From: Pyronema omphalodes
Taxonomy: Eukaryota > Ascomycota > Pezizomycetes > Pezizales > Pyronemataceae
NCBI GenBank assembly: GCA_024516155.1
Contig: JAJJXM010000002.1
Location: 1,054,001 to 1,118,000 of the forward strand
DNA: 64,000 nt
Reading direction: 5' to 3'
The position numbers were made by a program, and so were the translations under genes. Below the pieces are notes generated by a model that did not search any database, had not been told where the DNA came from, and saw only the letters and a list, made by a program, of their open reading frames with translations. Each line of letters starts with the position of its first letter. Positions within the stretch are counted from its first letter, which is position 1. Below are positions 11,701 through 23,190 of the stretch, in pieces.

Positions 11701-13167
11701 TCACCTCCAGAACAGCCGGCCAAAAATCTGTTGGACTTCTTGAATTTGCCGTTGAAGCTCGTAGGGTTTTCAACATTTCCCTCCTCCGGTTCTGCAGAAT
11801 GCGAGCGGTTCCCTCGTATTGTTGCCACAGCACGCCTCCGACATTCCCGGCCTTCTCCAGAATTGGCGTCAGAGTCCAATCGAAATAACTCTCCTCATCT
11901 GTATCACTCCTATCTACCGGTGCTGCATCCGCGCTTCGAATTATACTTAGTCCTCGCCGACAGTCATCCAAATACATATGAATCTTTTCATATGCCTCTG
12001 GCCACGCCTTCGCTAGTTCCTGACCGAGGAGAGACGGGTGTCTGTTGCGGACAACGTCTGCATACGAGGTATTGTAGATGGTGACATACTCCTTGCCCCA
12101 GTAGAGTACCATCTGATAAGGGTGGACCATAATACTGTTTACAATGGTTCTCTGTAGCCATAAAGCAAAGCACGTGATGCAACGTCAACTCATTAGCCAT
12201 CGTTCAGTCTGCTTTATATTCAAAAATGAAATACTCACCAAAGACCCTGACCAACTTCCCATATCCCCAAGAGAAGTTTCTTTCCAATTCACTCCCTGCA
12301 AGTCCCGATAGTGCTCTGGAGCCCACTTAGCAATGCTCTTTCTCGTCCAATCTAGCATTGGATTCGTAGGAGGCGATGCATCCCTCGTAATCATCCTATA
12401 CTTCGAAGTTTCCGTCTATATCCTCATCAGCATTAATCCCAATTTTCTCCGGGCCTCAATTCCGCAAGTTCCGCAAAATCAATCCAACCCACCTGTATGT
12501 ACTGAAAAGGATAACTACTGGTGGGCGCCTCCGGGGGTCTCCATCCTTCCGCAGGAGTCCAAGTAACCGCCTCATTATACATCGTAGCATCACCGGTAAC
12601 AATAATAGTTTTCCCATCATGAGTATAATACATTCCCCAAAGTTTCCCAGCCATATAAAACGGACTTCCAGGTTTGCTATCCAACAATTTCCTTATTAAA
12701 TTCGAACAATCCAACGCCGCAGCAAATTTCTCAAACGCCTGGTTTTTGAACACCACTGACTTGAGGATGCTATCATCGAAGCGGTTAATGAATGCGGTGT
12801 TTTTGTTGACAATCATTAATGGCCGTGCATCCATTATTAGGAATTCCCATAGGTCTATTGACTTCCGGACTGACTGCGGTATTGAATATCGTGGCGGCGT
12901 TGGAAACATTGATTCGCGCATGTAGAACCAACAGTGGGCGCGGAAGTTGGATACCTGTTGGGGGATGGTTAGGTATGGAACGACGGGGAGAGCGGGGAGG
13001 GCGGGAAGGGTAGGCAGAGTAGGCAGAGTAGGGAGATTAGGGAGAGTAGGAAGAGTAGGAAAGAAAGGAAGAGCAAACAAGGCAGAAAGCCCAGGTATAT
13101 TTGATAAGGCAGTAAAAGATGCTAAAGAAGGAAGGGAATGGAGTAGGTGGCTTACTCCGGTACCCAT
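8792..13167 (-). CDS. hybrid sensor histidine kinase (PAS/GAF-HisKA-HATPase-REC)
   Basis: Exons 13167-12493, 12415-12239, 12151-11705, 11653-10666, 10615-10176, 10122-9733, 9671-9300, 9240-9088 and 9016-8792 join in frame to about 1288 aa. The introns are 50-87 nt. Order: N-terminal region with LPTLP repeats (about 36-63); a fungal-type PAS-like block (about 270-433, with LDWTR and LGDMGSW); a GAF-like region (from 434); PAS (about 619-745); HisKA with VCHELRNPLSA, phosphorylated His about 767; HATPase with LLNLVTNAIKFT, VTDTGIGIP and SGLGL; REC with E1108-D1109, phospho-acceptor D1164 in MDCEMPVMNG, and K1220 in SKPF. All catalytic residues are present, so autophosphorylation and relay to an HPt protein are expected. 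The input signal is unknown. The start codon is the least certain point. Confidence 0.92.
12979..13062. repeat. minisatellite inside the histidine kinase N-terminus
   Basis: Short units of 6-9 bp resembling GGCAGAGTA/GGGAGAGTA on the plus strand encode LPTLP/LPALP repeats at residues about 36-63. The unit lengths are multiples of three, so copy number can change without a frameshift. Confidence 0.7.
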
Positions 13168-14413
13168 TTCTGTGTAGTGTGATGCGAGTATATATAGCTC
13201 ACAGTAGTAGGTATAGGTATAGGGTCGTAAGGAACGAGATTAACACGAAGAAAGAAAAGGGCTTCCAGCAAGGATGATAGAAAGAAATTCGACAGTTTGA
13301 TGATGAGTGAGTTGAAAGAAATAAAATGTGTAGAGTATCCGAGATTCCCGGCTTCCAAAAATTGGACGTGTGGATATGAAAAGAAAGAAAGAGTGAGGTG
13401 TGATATAAGTTGATAGAATAGTAACAATTGATAGAGAAGAAGGAGGTTCGACAAGGTCCGTCTGAGATAAAGAAAGAAAGCAAAGTAGTTCAATTAGAGC
13501 TATAAAAGAGCAAAAATATAGATGATGATGACGATGATGATGATGTACAAAAGATTCGAAGGATGCAGAAGAAACAGCGGTGGATGAAAAGCAAAATAGC
13601 TCTGGGGTATAGCTAGGCAGATGGAGCAATGTGGAATCTGTTAGATGGATAGTTAAGTTGACTAGCGGAACGTCCACTAGGGCCCGGGGATCTTGGTACT
13701 CAAAGTGCCTGGCTTGTACAGTTTTTTGGCGGGAGAGCAGCAGCAGCGAAAAGATGTGCGTGCGTTTTAGACGAGACGAGACAGACAATAGTTGCGTATA
13801 TGTAGTCAGCCGTTCATAGTGTTGGCGTGGATATTTGCGGGGTGCGCACTGCATCAATGACGTCTTGTGTTCCGCCGTCGGCCAGCATATCCACGTTTCC
13901 GGGATACATTACAAAACCTCTGCAACGCCCAAGTTTTAGCCGCATCTTTGGCATTTCTCGTCGAGCGTGATTTCCGCCCTCGATGGAGTGCATCGGGAAA
14001 TGGAATCGACAGGAATTGAATGAAACAGCACACCTTTCCATCACCAATCATGATGGACATCGCCGATATCACGAGTCCTACCCGTGTGAGATTCTTGGCT
14101 TACGCCCACTCCTGCACGCACACGACCAGGAGCCGCATATCTGGTCTTTTTGGGTCTGGGTCGCAATGGGTAAGCCGCGCAAAAGGCAGATATTGCATCC
14201 AATAAGGCAACTAGCAGGGATAATCTCAGCCCGGTAATTCATCATGTCTCACTCGAACCATCCAACTTCTCGTTCACAAAATGGCATTAAACCGCGGTCT
14301 CAAAAAAAAAAAAAAAATAACCAACATATATAAGCAAACTAGGGTAATCATATTCGCATCGCTATCACATGTCGTTTTTCTCGTTACCATAATCTATCAT
14401 TAGTGAATCTTGT
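13168..14413. other. intergenic between histidine kinase start and coronin end
   Basis: Long minus-strand frames here (for example 13240-13857) are rich in Ser/Leu/His and resemble no known protein; I read them as chance. The segment should hold the histidine kinase promoter and 5' leader on its left and the coronin 3' end on its right. An A15 run is at 14309-14324. Confidence 0.45.
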
Positions 14414-16789
14414 TTAAGATCGTGCCTCCTCCAACTCCAACTCCAACTTTCTTATTATCTCGTCCTTTTTCCTTCCCTCCTCCTCAAGCTCCTCGTTTCC
14501 AACAACCACTGTCGTAGGGGTAGAGTCAGTGTTTCCAGCATTGACCTTCTCAACCTTCTCCTTCAGCGTGTCAACCTCCTTGGTCAATTCCTGAATCTGA
14601 GCATTCTGCTTCTTGATCTGTTCACTCTGTACGTTGATCTGTTCCGTCTGGGACTCGATGCGTTCGCTCTGTGCCTTAATCTGGTCGCTTTGAGTCTTGA
14701 TCTGCTCTCCCTGAGAAACAATCTGTTCACTCTGGGACTTGATCTGCTCAGACTGGTCCTTAATGATATTGCTCTGGGCCTTAATCTGCTCGGACTGCTG
14801 AGAGATCTGCGCGCTCTGAGCCTTGATCTGCTCGCTCTGGTTGGTAAGAGAAGCGTTTTGGGCCTCCAAGAGAGCGGTGATCTTGGCAAGCTGATCGGCG
14901 ATCAGGGGGTCCGCCTTAGCAGGGGCCGCAGCGACGGGAGCGGGAGCAGGAGTAGGAGCAGCGACAGGGGCAGGAGTGGCAGCCTTAACAACCGCAGGAG
15001 GAGCGGCGGCCTTCATGGTAGGAGCACGAGGACGGAAGACAACCTCACGGGGGGAGTCAACGGAGCTGGTAGAGGGGCCGGAGACAGAAGGGCGGGGAGA
15101 GTTGGTGGAAGTGGGGGAGAAGGCACCGGCACCGGAGACAGACTGCTGGGGAGTGTGGGTGCTGCCACCAGCTGACTGAGGAGGGCGGTTCGCAGCCTCG
15201 GAGTCGTAAAGGCTCTCAAGAGACATGGTGATTGGCTCGGCATCCTTTCCTTCGAACCACTCATCGGCATTGAGCGCAGCCTTTCCAGCGGCAGCGTCGG
15301 GGTAGATGTCGGACTGGAAAGTTTCGGCCTAATTGAATGTCAGCATCGAATGAATCATAACTGTAGGGGTTGTAGGCGGAAATTACCCTTCTGGGGACAA
15401 TGAAGGAGATAGGCTCAATGTAGGAATCGTTGACAGTCTTGAAACCTCTCATAACCTCGTTCTCGGTAACCTGACACGGCATTAGTAACTGTGAAACGAG
15501 GGTAGCCCAAGGTACATATTGACACATACATTGACACCGCGCTTAGGCAAGAACGCAACACCACGCTGAGGATCAGCACTCTTGTACTCGGACAAGAAGA
15601 TGAAGTCGTCATTCTCAAACTCAAAGTAACGAATGTTTCCGTCACCCTTTCCAGCGAGGTACAAGCACTTTGTAGACTCGTCCCAGAAGGGCATGCAGAC
15701 ACCGGAGATGGAGTCAAGCTGCTGGAATCCTCTAACAGGTCCATCACCCAAGTTCTTCAAGTCCCAGTGTCCAAGCTGACGGTCGGCCATTGCGGAGAAT
15801 CCAGTAGTTGCAATCTTTTCCCCACCGACATCTCCAGTCATCCAGACAGCTCTGGAGTTCTTCGCACCACCGTGTCCAGCAACTTCGTGAGCGACTGCCT
15901 GCTGTCTGGGATCCCAAATACGGAGCTTCTTATCTCTGCAAGTAGTTACGAGCATTGAACCGTTGCCGGACCATGACATTGACTGGATAGTCTCTCCGTG
16001 GGTGAGGGTGTGGTTGGACTGTCCAGTGTTGACATCCCAAAGCTTGACAGTGAAGTCACCAGAGCTGGTAGCGAGAACATTTTGGGCGGTAGGGTGGAAC
16101 AAAACGTGTCCGACCTTTCTAGCATGACCGGCGAGCTTGACCAAAGGCCCAACATCAACGGGTTCCTCCTCCTCTCCGGTCATCAAAGTAAAGTTCTCCG
16201 GAACCTGCCAGATGAAGACCTTTCCATCCTCGGAACCGGAGGCAATAACGGAATCATCGAACGGCGACCAATCGGTATCGAGAACTGCCGCGGTGTGACC
16301 TCTGAAGAGGGGGATACGCTCTGGGAGCTTTCCAGTTTCATTGAGGGGGATAACTGCAAAGGCACCTCCACCGCCTGCCTCCCAGTTTACGGAGAGGTAT
16401 TCTGGGTTTGCCTATTTGGCTGATCAGTTACTGTAGCCACCTCCGGATTACGCGCGTTTCGCACCTTGATGATGTTACTGTCCCAAGCATTGCGAGAAAT
16501 TCGTCTGTAGAGATGACGGAAGCGGTCAGATAGCGGTTTCGCGGGGGATAGTAGATGGAAGCGAACAAGTTATCGTAGCATAGCTCCTATAGCGCGCCAG
16601 TTAGCAAGATGTTCTACGTGTCCTTAATCGCGCATTTCAACGGAGGTAAACAACGAACCTTTTTTGTAGATCTACCAAAAACATGACCTATAAATTCAGT
16701 TTCATCAGAGGTGCTATTCTCCAGGTTCCCGTCCAACAAAGTGCAGTAGACTCACGGTACTTTGACGAGCGGACAAAACGGCCAGCCAT
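14414..16789 (-). CDS. crn1: coronin, actin-binding WD40 protein
   Basis: Exons 16789-16756, 16687-16659, 16586-16567, 16504-16465, 16411-15530, 15470-15387 and 15328-14414 join to 667 aa. The first four are tiny (34, 29, 20 and 40 nt) and together give the coronin signature MAGRFVRSSKYRHVFGR, then CYDNLRISRNAWDSN. WD40 repeats form a beta-propeller over about residues 40-350. A conserved extension follows (NDSYIEPISFIVPRR). Residues about 398-500 are Pro/Ala/Ser-rich. Residues about 505-626 are a strong coiled coil with an almost exact seven-residue repeat (QSEQIKA), and a short acidic helix closes the protein. Coronins bind F-actin and regulate Arp2/3 at cortical patches; the coiled coil oligomerises. 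Length is close to yeast Crn1. Confidence 0.95.
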
Positions 16790-19087
16790 TGTTGTAAGAT
16801 CTTTTTGTGTAGTTCGCGGTAAGGTGAAGAAGTTTAAGTGATTGTATCGATTAAAACAAAAAAAAAAGATGGCGTTCTTCAGAATCCAAACAGAGAGTTG
16901 CGTGAGTAAATTAGAGGGAGTGTTACTGGATAACGGAACTGGCTTGAGGAGGGGAAATGGTAGATGTGTGAGACACGGGGAAGGAGCTGAGGGTCGTTGC
17001 CAAGCTCTACGAGTACAAGGCACGTGTCTAGCAGTTAGCTCCCAGTGTCGATGGGCAGCGTCGCCGCAGGGTGAGAGATCGCGAGGCTGGAAAGCTAGGG
17101 CCTCTCCGAGCAGTTAGAGCAGCGAGTCCGGCGATGCAACGCAACGACATACATACAACGCAATCCCATGCATTGACGGCCCGAAAAGAGATGGGGGCGG
17201 GTTTCGAGGTGCATCGCTTATGTCCCGATTTTTTCTGGCTCGATGCACCTAGGAGCATCTAGAGAACGTCTAGAGAACCTAGAGGAAGTCTTAGACGATG
17301 TTTTCTGGATAGAAAAACCGCACGAAGACCGTATCCAGTAGCATCCAGCAGCATCCAGCAGCATTCAACAGCATCTAAACGACTGGTAGTCTGTAGAGAC
17401 CGTTCTACAAGACTTTTCTGCATGAAATCACTGGAAACTGCAGGCAGCGGACCGGAGACATCTAACCCAAAGGAATCGGAAGGGACAATTATTTGCGGCA
17501 GGTACGGCAGGTACGGCAGATAATCATGTACATACAGCAAGTAGAAGGTACGAATTAATTATTGCAACATCCAGGCAGTGTAAAGTGGAGCCCAAGAATC
17601 CAATTCATACGATACTCATCACAGCAACTGTACCTGAGCGTATCCAGGGTCTCAATATATCGGCAACACTTTCCCTAGGGATCCGGATCGTCGGTCTGGC
17701 AGGTATGTGAAGTATGTAGATCTTTTCTTCAGGTACATTCCGGCTCGGGATGTGCACGAGTATTTGTTCGGGTCGGCGGGCGGGTGGGTGGGCGGGTCGG
17801 TGGGTGGGTGGGTGGGGACGGGGACGGGGATGGGGACGGGTGGGTGGGGACGGCGAGGGAACTGGGGACGCGGTGATAACCCATGGAGGCGGGGAGGTGA
17901 GTTTTGACCATGATTCCGGTGTATATGTCACCTCCGATATTCCGAAGCATACAGTACGTATATTCCGCATGGCTCCATGGCGTCGTGGCGTCGTGGCTCA
18001 CCCCACCACTCCACAATTCGCCACCCATTCTCCCTCCCCTCCTGCCTCCAACCCAATTCCCAATTCCCAATTCCCAATCCCCCAATCTCAATATCAGTCT
18101 CAAAACCAAACAAATAAACAAATAAAACATTCAATTCCCAGTATCAAATCAAACATAATAATCTATCATCGTGGTTAGTAGCATACAGTTGTATGTAGTG
18201 ACATATTACAATTCCCGACGCGTATCGTCGCGAGCTATACCGCGAAGCTCTCCAGTTTCTATTATGTAATATATAAACGATAAACGATAAACGATAAACG
18301 ATAACTGAGTCACCACTATCCAATTCCCATCCATATCCATCCATATCCCCATGCATATTCCATCCAGCACAAAAACCCGCGATAAACCCCTTCAAGGAGA
18401 TCTTACATAGGAGTTGATACGAAACCACTGGATTGCTGTCGCGCTGTCGTAAGCTATGTATGGTAGCCTCACCTACCCACCTACCCACCCACCTACCCAG
18501 GCGCTGTACAGTGTTTGCGTCATCTCCAAAGTATATCACACGATCACGATCACCGTACGCTATGGGTATGGGTATGGATGGGTATGGTTATGGATAGGTA
18601 TAGGCAGCGGAGGTATGGGTACATTATGAACTAAACACCTCATTCCGCATTCTGGAGTCAATGCGTGCATGCTATGGTCTCTGTGTGTGAAAATGAGGTG
18701 GGGGGTATGAGCTTATTGCGGGGTCTTTTTCTGGTATCCAAGATTCCAATATTCCAATATTCCAATATTCAGAGGCTGCTTCAGAGTAGAGTTGTGATGA
18801 CTTTTTGTTTGTTTGTTTGTTTGTTTGTTTGAATATAATTTCAATTTAACGGTGATGAATTCCGTCTTCTACATAGGTCATTCTAATAATCTTACAAGGC
18901 CCGCCCATCATTATTCTTCTCATAAATCCTTCTGTGATAAGTATTTTCACAGTACCAGTATACTACCCAATGCAATTCCCAAGTTCTCAATCCCTTAAAT
19001 CGCGCTGATGTTTAATCCCTCCCAAATGCAATGCAGTGTATGTAAGTAACCCTTCAACGCCTCCCCAACCAGCCCTTCCATTCCCCA
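16790..19087. other. intergenic, G-rich and simple-repeat DNA
   Basis: No gene is supported. The coronin promoter should lie in 16790-17100. GCATCCA repeats are at about 17335-17380, heptamer AAACGAT at about 18277-18304, GTTT tetramers at about 18805-18832, and a short CCCAATT run at about 18051-18080, the same unit as the large array at 22.7 kb. Confidence 0.4.
17768..17872 (+). repeat. G-rich tract with G-quadruplex potential
   Basis: More than ten runs of three or four G separated by 1-4 nt (GGGTGGGTGGGC then GGGGACGGGGATGGGG) on the plus strand. This satisfies the usual G3+ N1-7 rule many times over. Confidence 0.75.
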
Positions 19088-19426
19088 TTATCCTCTCAAC
19101 GGGACCTCCTCAACAATACTATTCCCCGCGGCATTAACCTTCCTAAGCACGACCTCTTCCTTCCAATGTACCTCCCTCCTCTTTATGTTTCCCTGTTTCA
19201 AGCCCTCTATCCACTTTTCCAGAATCTCTCTATGACGTTCTTCCAGCTGTCTTTTAGTTTTCCAGGCATCATCTGCGGCTTCATGTCCAACAAATCGTAG
19301 TCTGTAGAGTTCTACACCGTCGTCTGCAAGTTTCGTGGTGATGATTTTGAGGGCTTCGGGTTCTCGTTTTGGGGTTACGGATTTGTGGCGACGGTGGGAT
19401 TTGGAGGAGTTTTTTTTGTGGGCCAT
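19088..19426 (-). CDS. small protein with a chromo-like domain
   Basis: A single-exon 112-aa protein. The N-terminus (residues 1-25) is very basic, rich in Lys, Ser and His, and could be a nuclear signal or nucleic-acid-binding tail. Residues about 38-75 (ELYRLRFVGHEAADDAWKTK, then a helix ending in ILEKWIEG) resemble a chromodomain: a Tyr-Arg-Leu-Arg-Phe strand, Gly, an acidic loop, one Trp at 55 and a C-terminal helix. Only some of the aromatic cage residues are evident, so methyl-lysine binding is not assured. It could derive from a retrotransposon integrase chromodomain, but no integrase is nearby. The family call is tentative. Confidence 0.55.
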   Translation of the reverse strand: MAHKKNSSKSHRRHKSVTPKREPEALKIITTKLADDGVELYRLRFVGHEAADDAWKTKRQLEERHREILEKWIEGLKQGNIKRREVHWKEEVVLRKVNAAGNSIVEEVPLRG

Positions 19427-20790
19427 GGTGCTTAGAGACGGATATGTAGATGTAGATGTGGATGTGGGTGTGGATGGAAATGTGGTTGTGGGAGGTTGGG
19501 TGGTTAAGAGGATGATCGTCGGTAAGAGTTTGTAAGTGATGTGCGGATTTGTTTGTTGTATGTATGTATGTATGTATGTATGAGTTGATCCTTTCTTGTC
19601 GTGGGTGTGTTATGTAATAATTAAAGGTAATTGAACTTCGCAGTCAGATGGATTGTTTCTGATTATCGAAGCCGGGTATTGTATTAAGGAGTTTCTTTTA
19701 GATGAGAAAAAAAGGAATCTCGGAGGGGGTATGTGAATCTCGTCGTGTAAGGTGTATGAGGTGAGGAGAAAAGTATGGTAATCTGTTCAATGGAAGGAAG
19801 TGGAAGTGGGTCATAGCAAGGTGAGGTGATACAAGTTTATCAGCTAAGGGGAAGAAACGCTAGTGGTTTGGGTTTGTAGGATCAGGGTCGCGTGAGTCAT
19901 GGCGGAGTGGGTTGTTCCTGGCGTACGGGGAGAGAGGACCGGGATGCAGGAGGGAGGTCGGCCGCCAGGGGATACATAACGGATACAGCCTACCGGGTTC
20001 GAGAAGGTACTACGAGTGAGAGGAAGTGAACGGTTGTGACGTAGTGTGGCTGTGTGGCTAGTGCCGTCTACTAAATCCAATGAACAAGCGAAGGTAGCTC
20101 ACGATGGGATTTCGTAAAGGTCTACAGGAAAAGAGGATATGATTGAGAAACGATGATGATGGGTTTCACATGTCAATTGCCCTTAGATGGACTTAGGTGT
20201 ACTTAGCTGTATACTTTACACTTCTCGGTTGGTTCACGGTGACTCGTGAGCGCTCGGATGATCTGCAAATTCTCCGACTGGGCTCGGTTGTCGCCTATGC
20301 TGCATGACGAAAGTTGGAGAACAACTCACAAGACATCACGGGAGCCATGTCAGTGATTCCACCATACAGATTTCTTACGGCAGCATCTCAAAAGAAACAG
20401 AAGTCTGTTCCATCTGGATACATAAGTGTGTTTCATACCGAGGTATGGTGTGGCAGTCTATCTTATTTCGTTCCGTTCACCGGGTCTGCGGTCTGGGACA
20501 TGATACCCGGGTTCATCGATCGATTAATTATACGTCTCTTAATTACCTTTGACAGCCTGGTATAATCGGTACCAAAGTGTTTGCACTTCACTGGATCGAA
20601 GCATATAGCAAGATAATTATATTAACCCATTGAGAAGCAGGTATTAACTTGACTTCATTTTTATTTTTTGCCACAATCAAGCCTGGGGGAAGTAAGGAGG
20701 TGGAAGATATAAAAAAAAGCCAGAGGGGTGTCAAATTAAAGATAAGAGTGCCCAAGTAATCTATCAAGACATCGTGGCAATGAATCTACG

Positions 20791-20889
20791 AAAATCCCGA
20801 AAATCCAGAGAATCCATAGAATCCAGAGAATCCATAGAATCCAGAGAATCCATATAATCCAAAGAATCCAAAGAACCCAAAGAACCCAT
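20791..20889. repeat. 9-bp minisatellite (AGAATCCAT / AGAATCCAG)
   Basis: About ten units with alternating final bases, decaying to AAGAACCCA at the right end. Confidence 0.85.
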
Positions 20890-21986
20890 ATTCCATGGCT
20901 CATTGGTAACGAGACCGAAGTAAGATCCATCACCGATGAACCATAGTGTTGGCATTAATTTCTTTGCATTCGATATACTTCCGACATTACTTCAATTTAT
21001 CTATCTATCTCTCTCGTATCTTAGGTTATAAAATAAAACCAATCTATCTATGTATTGATATCAATCTATTTTTCAATCCCACAATCTCTATATCTATCTA
21101 ATCACAAGCCTTTCTGAAACCACGATGCTCTTCTGCGTATTATTTATGGACTTGCCACTTGCCACTTGCCACTTATCATTTATCATGTATCAGCCATCAA
21201 GTTTCCATTTCTGTTATTGGGTGAAGAGATGCCGAAAATATGTAACGAATAGATGGACAGACTTCCAACATTATCGTCTGAACTACGGCTTATAAGTTAT
21301 CGTCACGTCTTCCAATGGAAAGAAGACTAATCTAAACATTAGAACCTACTTTTCAATCCAGGGGTCCCGGGGTCCAGGGGTCTAGGGCTATTCTCAATCT
21401 GCAGACCGGCCGGAGACTGGAGACTGGAGACTGGAAATTGAGAAGACATCAAGTGCCGGTGACAGCTACATATCCATCACCACAAGCCAGCAATGCCTTA
21501 TAAACCCTCCTATTCCCGGGGGGTTTTAATTGAAATCTGACTGGGTCGCTTATACGAACCTTCTCCTATTATTGATGATTTATCTTCTCTTTCCCGGGGG
21601 CGATGGGAGAGTTGAATAACCAATATGTATTTACAAGTACAATACATCTCCATCTCCATCTCCATCTTCATCTCCGGCTCCAAATCCTCAACTTATGTCA
21701 AACATACGTACAGCAACGAGATCGATAAGAAAACCCCCCGGTTTACAAATCCAATCCGCTGTACTGTAATCACAAGCCCGAGAATTGACATGTGTGATAA
21801 GAACCATGAGATAGCATCAGTCATATCCCATAATCATCAGGTATCATCCACCGGTAATGTCTCCGATACATATATTCCCCTGCTTCCTGGTCTGTCTGGT
21901 CTGTCTGGTCTGTTGCCTACCAATATATATACATACATACATAGGCCAGCACAACTACAACATATGTAACCAATAGTATAATGATA

Positions 21987-22051
21987 TGTATGTATGCTGT
22001 ATGCTGTATGCGGTATTCTGTATGCTGTATGCTGTATGCTGTATGCTGTAT
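21987..22051. repeat. heptamer microsatellite GTATGCT
   Basis: About eight copies of a 7-bp unit with single variants such as GTATGCG and GTATTCT. Confidence 0.85.
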
Positions 22052-22616
22052 GATATACCAAACCAGCCCAGGACGCCCCAGGTAACGAATCCGATTGATT
22101 CGCTTGTATATGAGACCAATGACCATATGTATGTAAGTTATGTGAATTCAGCTTCGGCTGCTTCGGCTGCTTCGCTTCTTCGCTTCTGGATGTGTGGTTT
22201 ATGTATTGTATGTATGTATGTATTGCATGTATGTATTGTATGTATGTACGTGTGTATGAGCCGGGAATATAATATAATAGCTACCTACCTATGTAATCCT
22301 ATGTAGATATGCACTCCACTTATGTATGTACCAACAGACATACCAACAGACTCCATATCTCGATCTGCGCTACGGAAAAATCACCGGGGTCTGTTTTCTT
22401 AGTTTTCGTAAGTCCATACCGAGAATCGAGAATCGAGATTTCATGTGCGTACGCCGATTCTTTGAAGAATAGATATTTTTTTTTTCTGTGGAAGTGGGGT
22501 TGATGATGAAGAAAATTATCAGCTTGTATATATCTAAACTATTTCTTTGGAACATGGATGTCCAATTCCCAATCCCCAATCCAAATCCCAATTCCCAAAT
22601 CCCCAAACCCGCAGTT

Positions 22617-23190
22617 CAGTCTCCAGTCTTCCCAACAACCCGAGATCTATAACTTTTGTAACTACCATGAGTGCAACTGTGCAAGTTCCAGTCTCTAGAT
22701 GCAATATATATGACACATTATGATATACCTCCAAGAGCCGAATCCCGATTCCCAATCCCCAATTCCCAATCCCAATTCCCAATTCCCAATTCCCAATTCC
22801 CAATTCCCAATTCCCAATTCCCAATTCCCAATTCCCAATTCCCAATTCCCAATTCCCAATTCCCAATTCCCAATTCCCAATTCCCAAATCCCAATCCAAA
22901 TCCCGAATCCCGAATCCCAATCCCCAATTCCCAATTCCCAATTCCCAATTCCCAATTCCCAATTCCCAATTCCCAATTCCCAATTCCCAATTCCCAATTC
23001 CCAATTCCCAATTCCCAATTCCCAATTCCCAATTCCCAAATCCCAAATCCCAATTCCCAATTCCCAATTCCCAATTCCCAATCCCCAATCCCAATTCCCA
23101 ATCCCCAATCCCAATTCCCAATTCCCAATTCCAAAATCCGCTGCCCAGTCTCCAGTCTTCCCAACAACCCGAAATCCGTTGCAAGTTCCA
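22617..23190. repeat. large CCCAATT heptamer array between duplicated flanks
   Basis: The core at 22741-23132 is about 55 copies of the 7-bp unit CCCAATT with scattered CCCAAT, CCCCAAT and CCCGAAT variants. Both flanks carry the same unique sequence: CAGTCTCCAGTCTTCCCAAC followed by AACCCGA, at about 22618-22645 and 23148-23175. GCAAGTTCCAG follows each one. A smaller, more degenerate CCCAATT run precedes the left copy (22562-22605). The whole block looks like a segmental duplication whose second array expanded. Long LGIGNWE- or PIPNSQF-type ORFs here are purely repeat-encoded. Confidence 0.95.

Larger units (their letters stand above)
19427..22561. other. gene-free, microsatellite-rich
   Basis: No gene is supported. 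Tracts include GTAT tetramers at about 19557-19582, a 9-bp AGAATCCAT/G array at 20791-20889 and GTATGCT heptamers at about 21987-22051. The ORFs in this stretch are products of these repeats or chance. Confidence 0.4.

Noticed and set aside
13240..13857. 205-aa minus-strand ORF upstream of the histidine kinase
   Set aside because: Composition is Ser/Leu/His-rich with no family motif. It lies in the probable promoter and leader.
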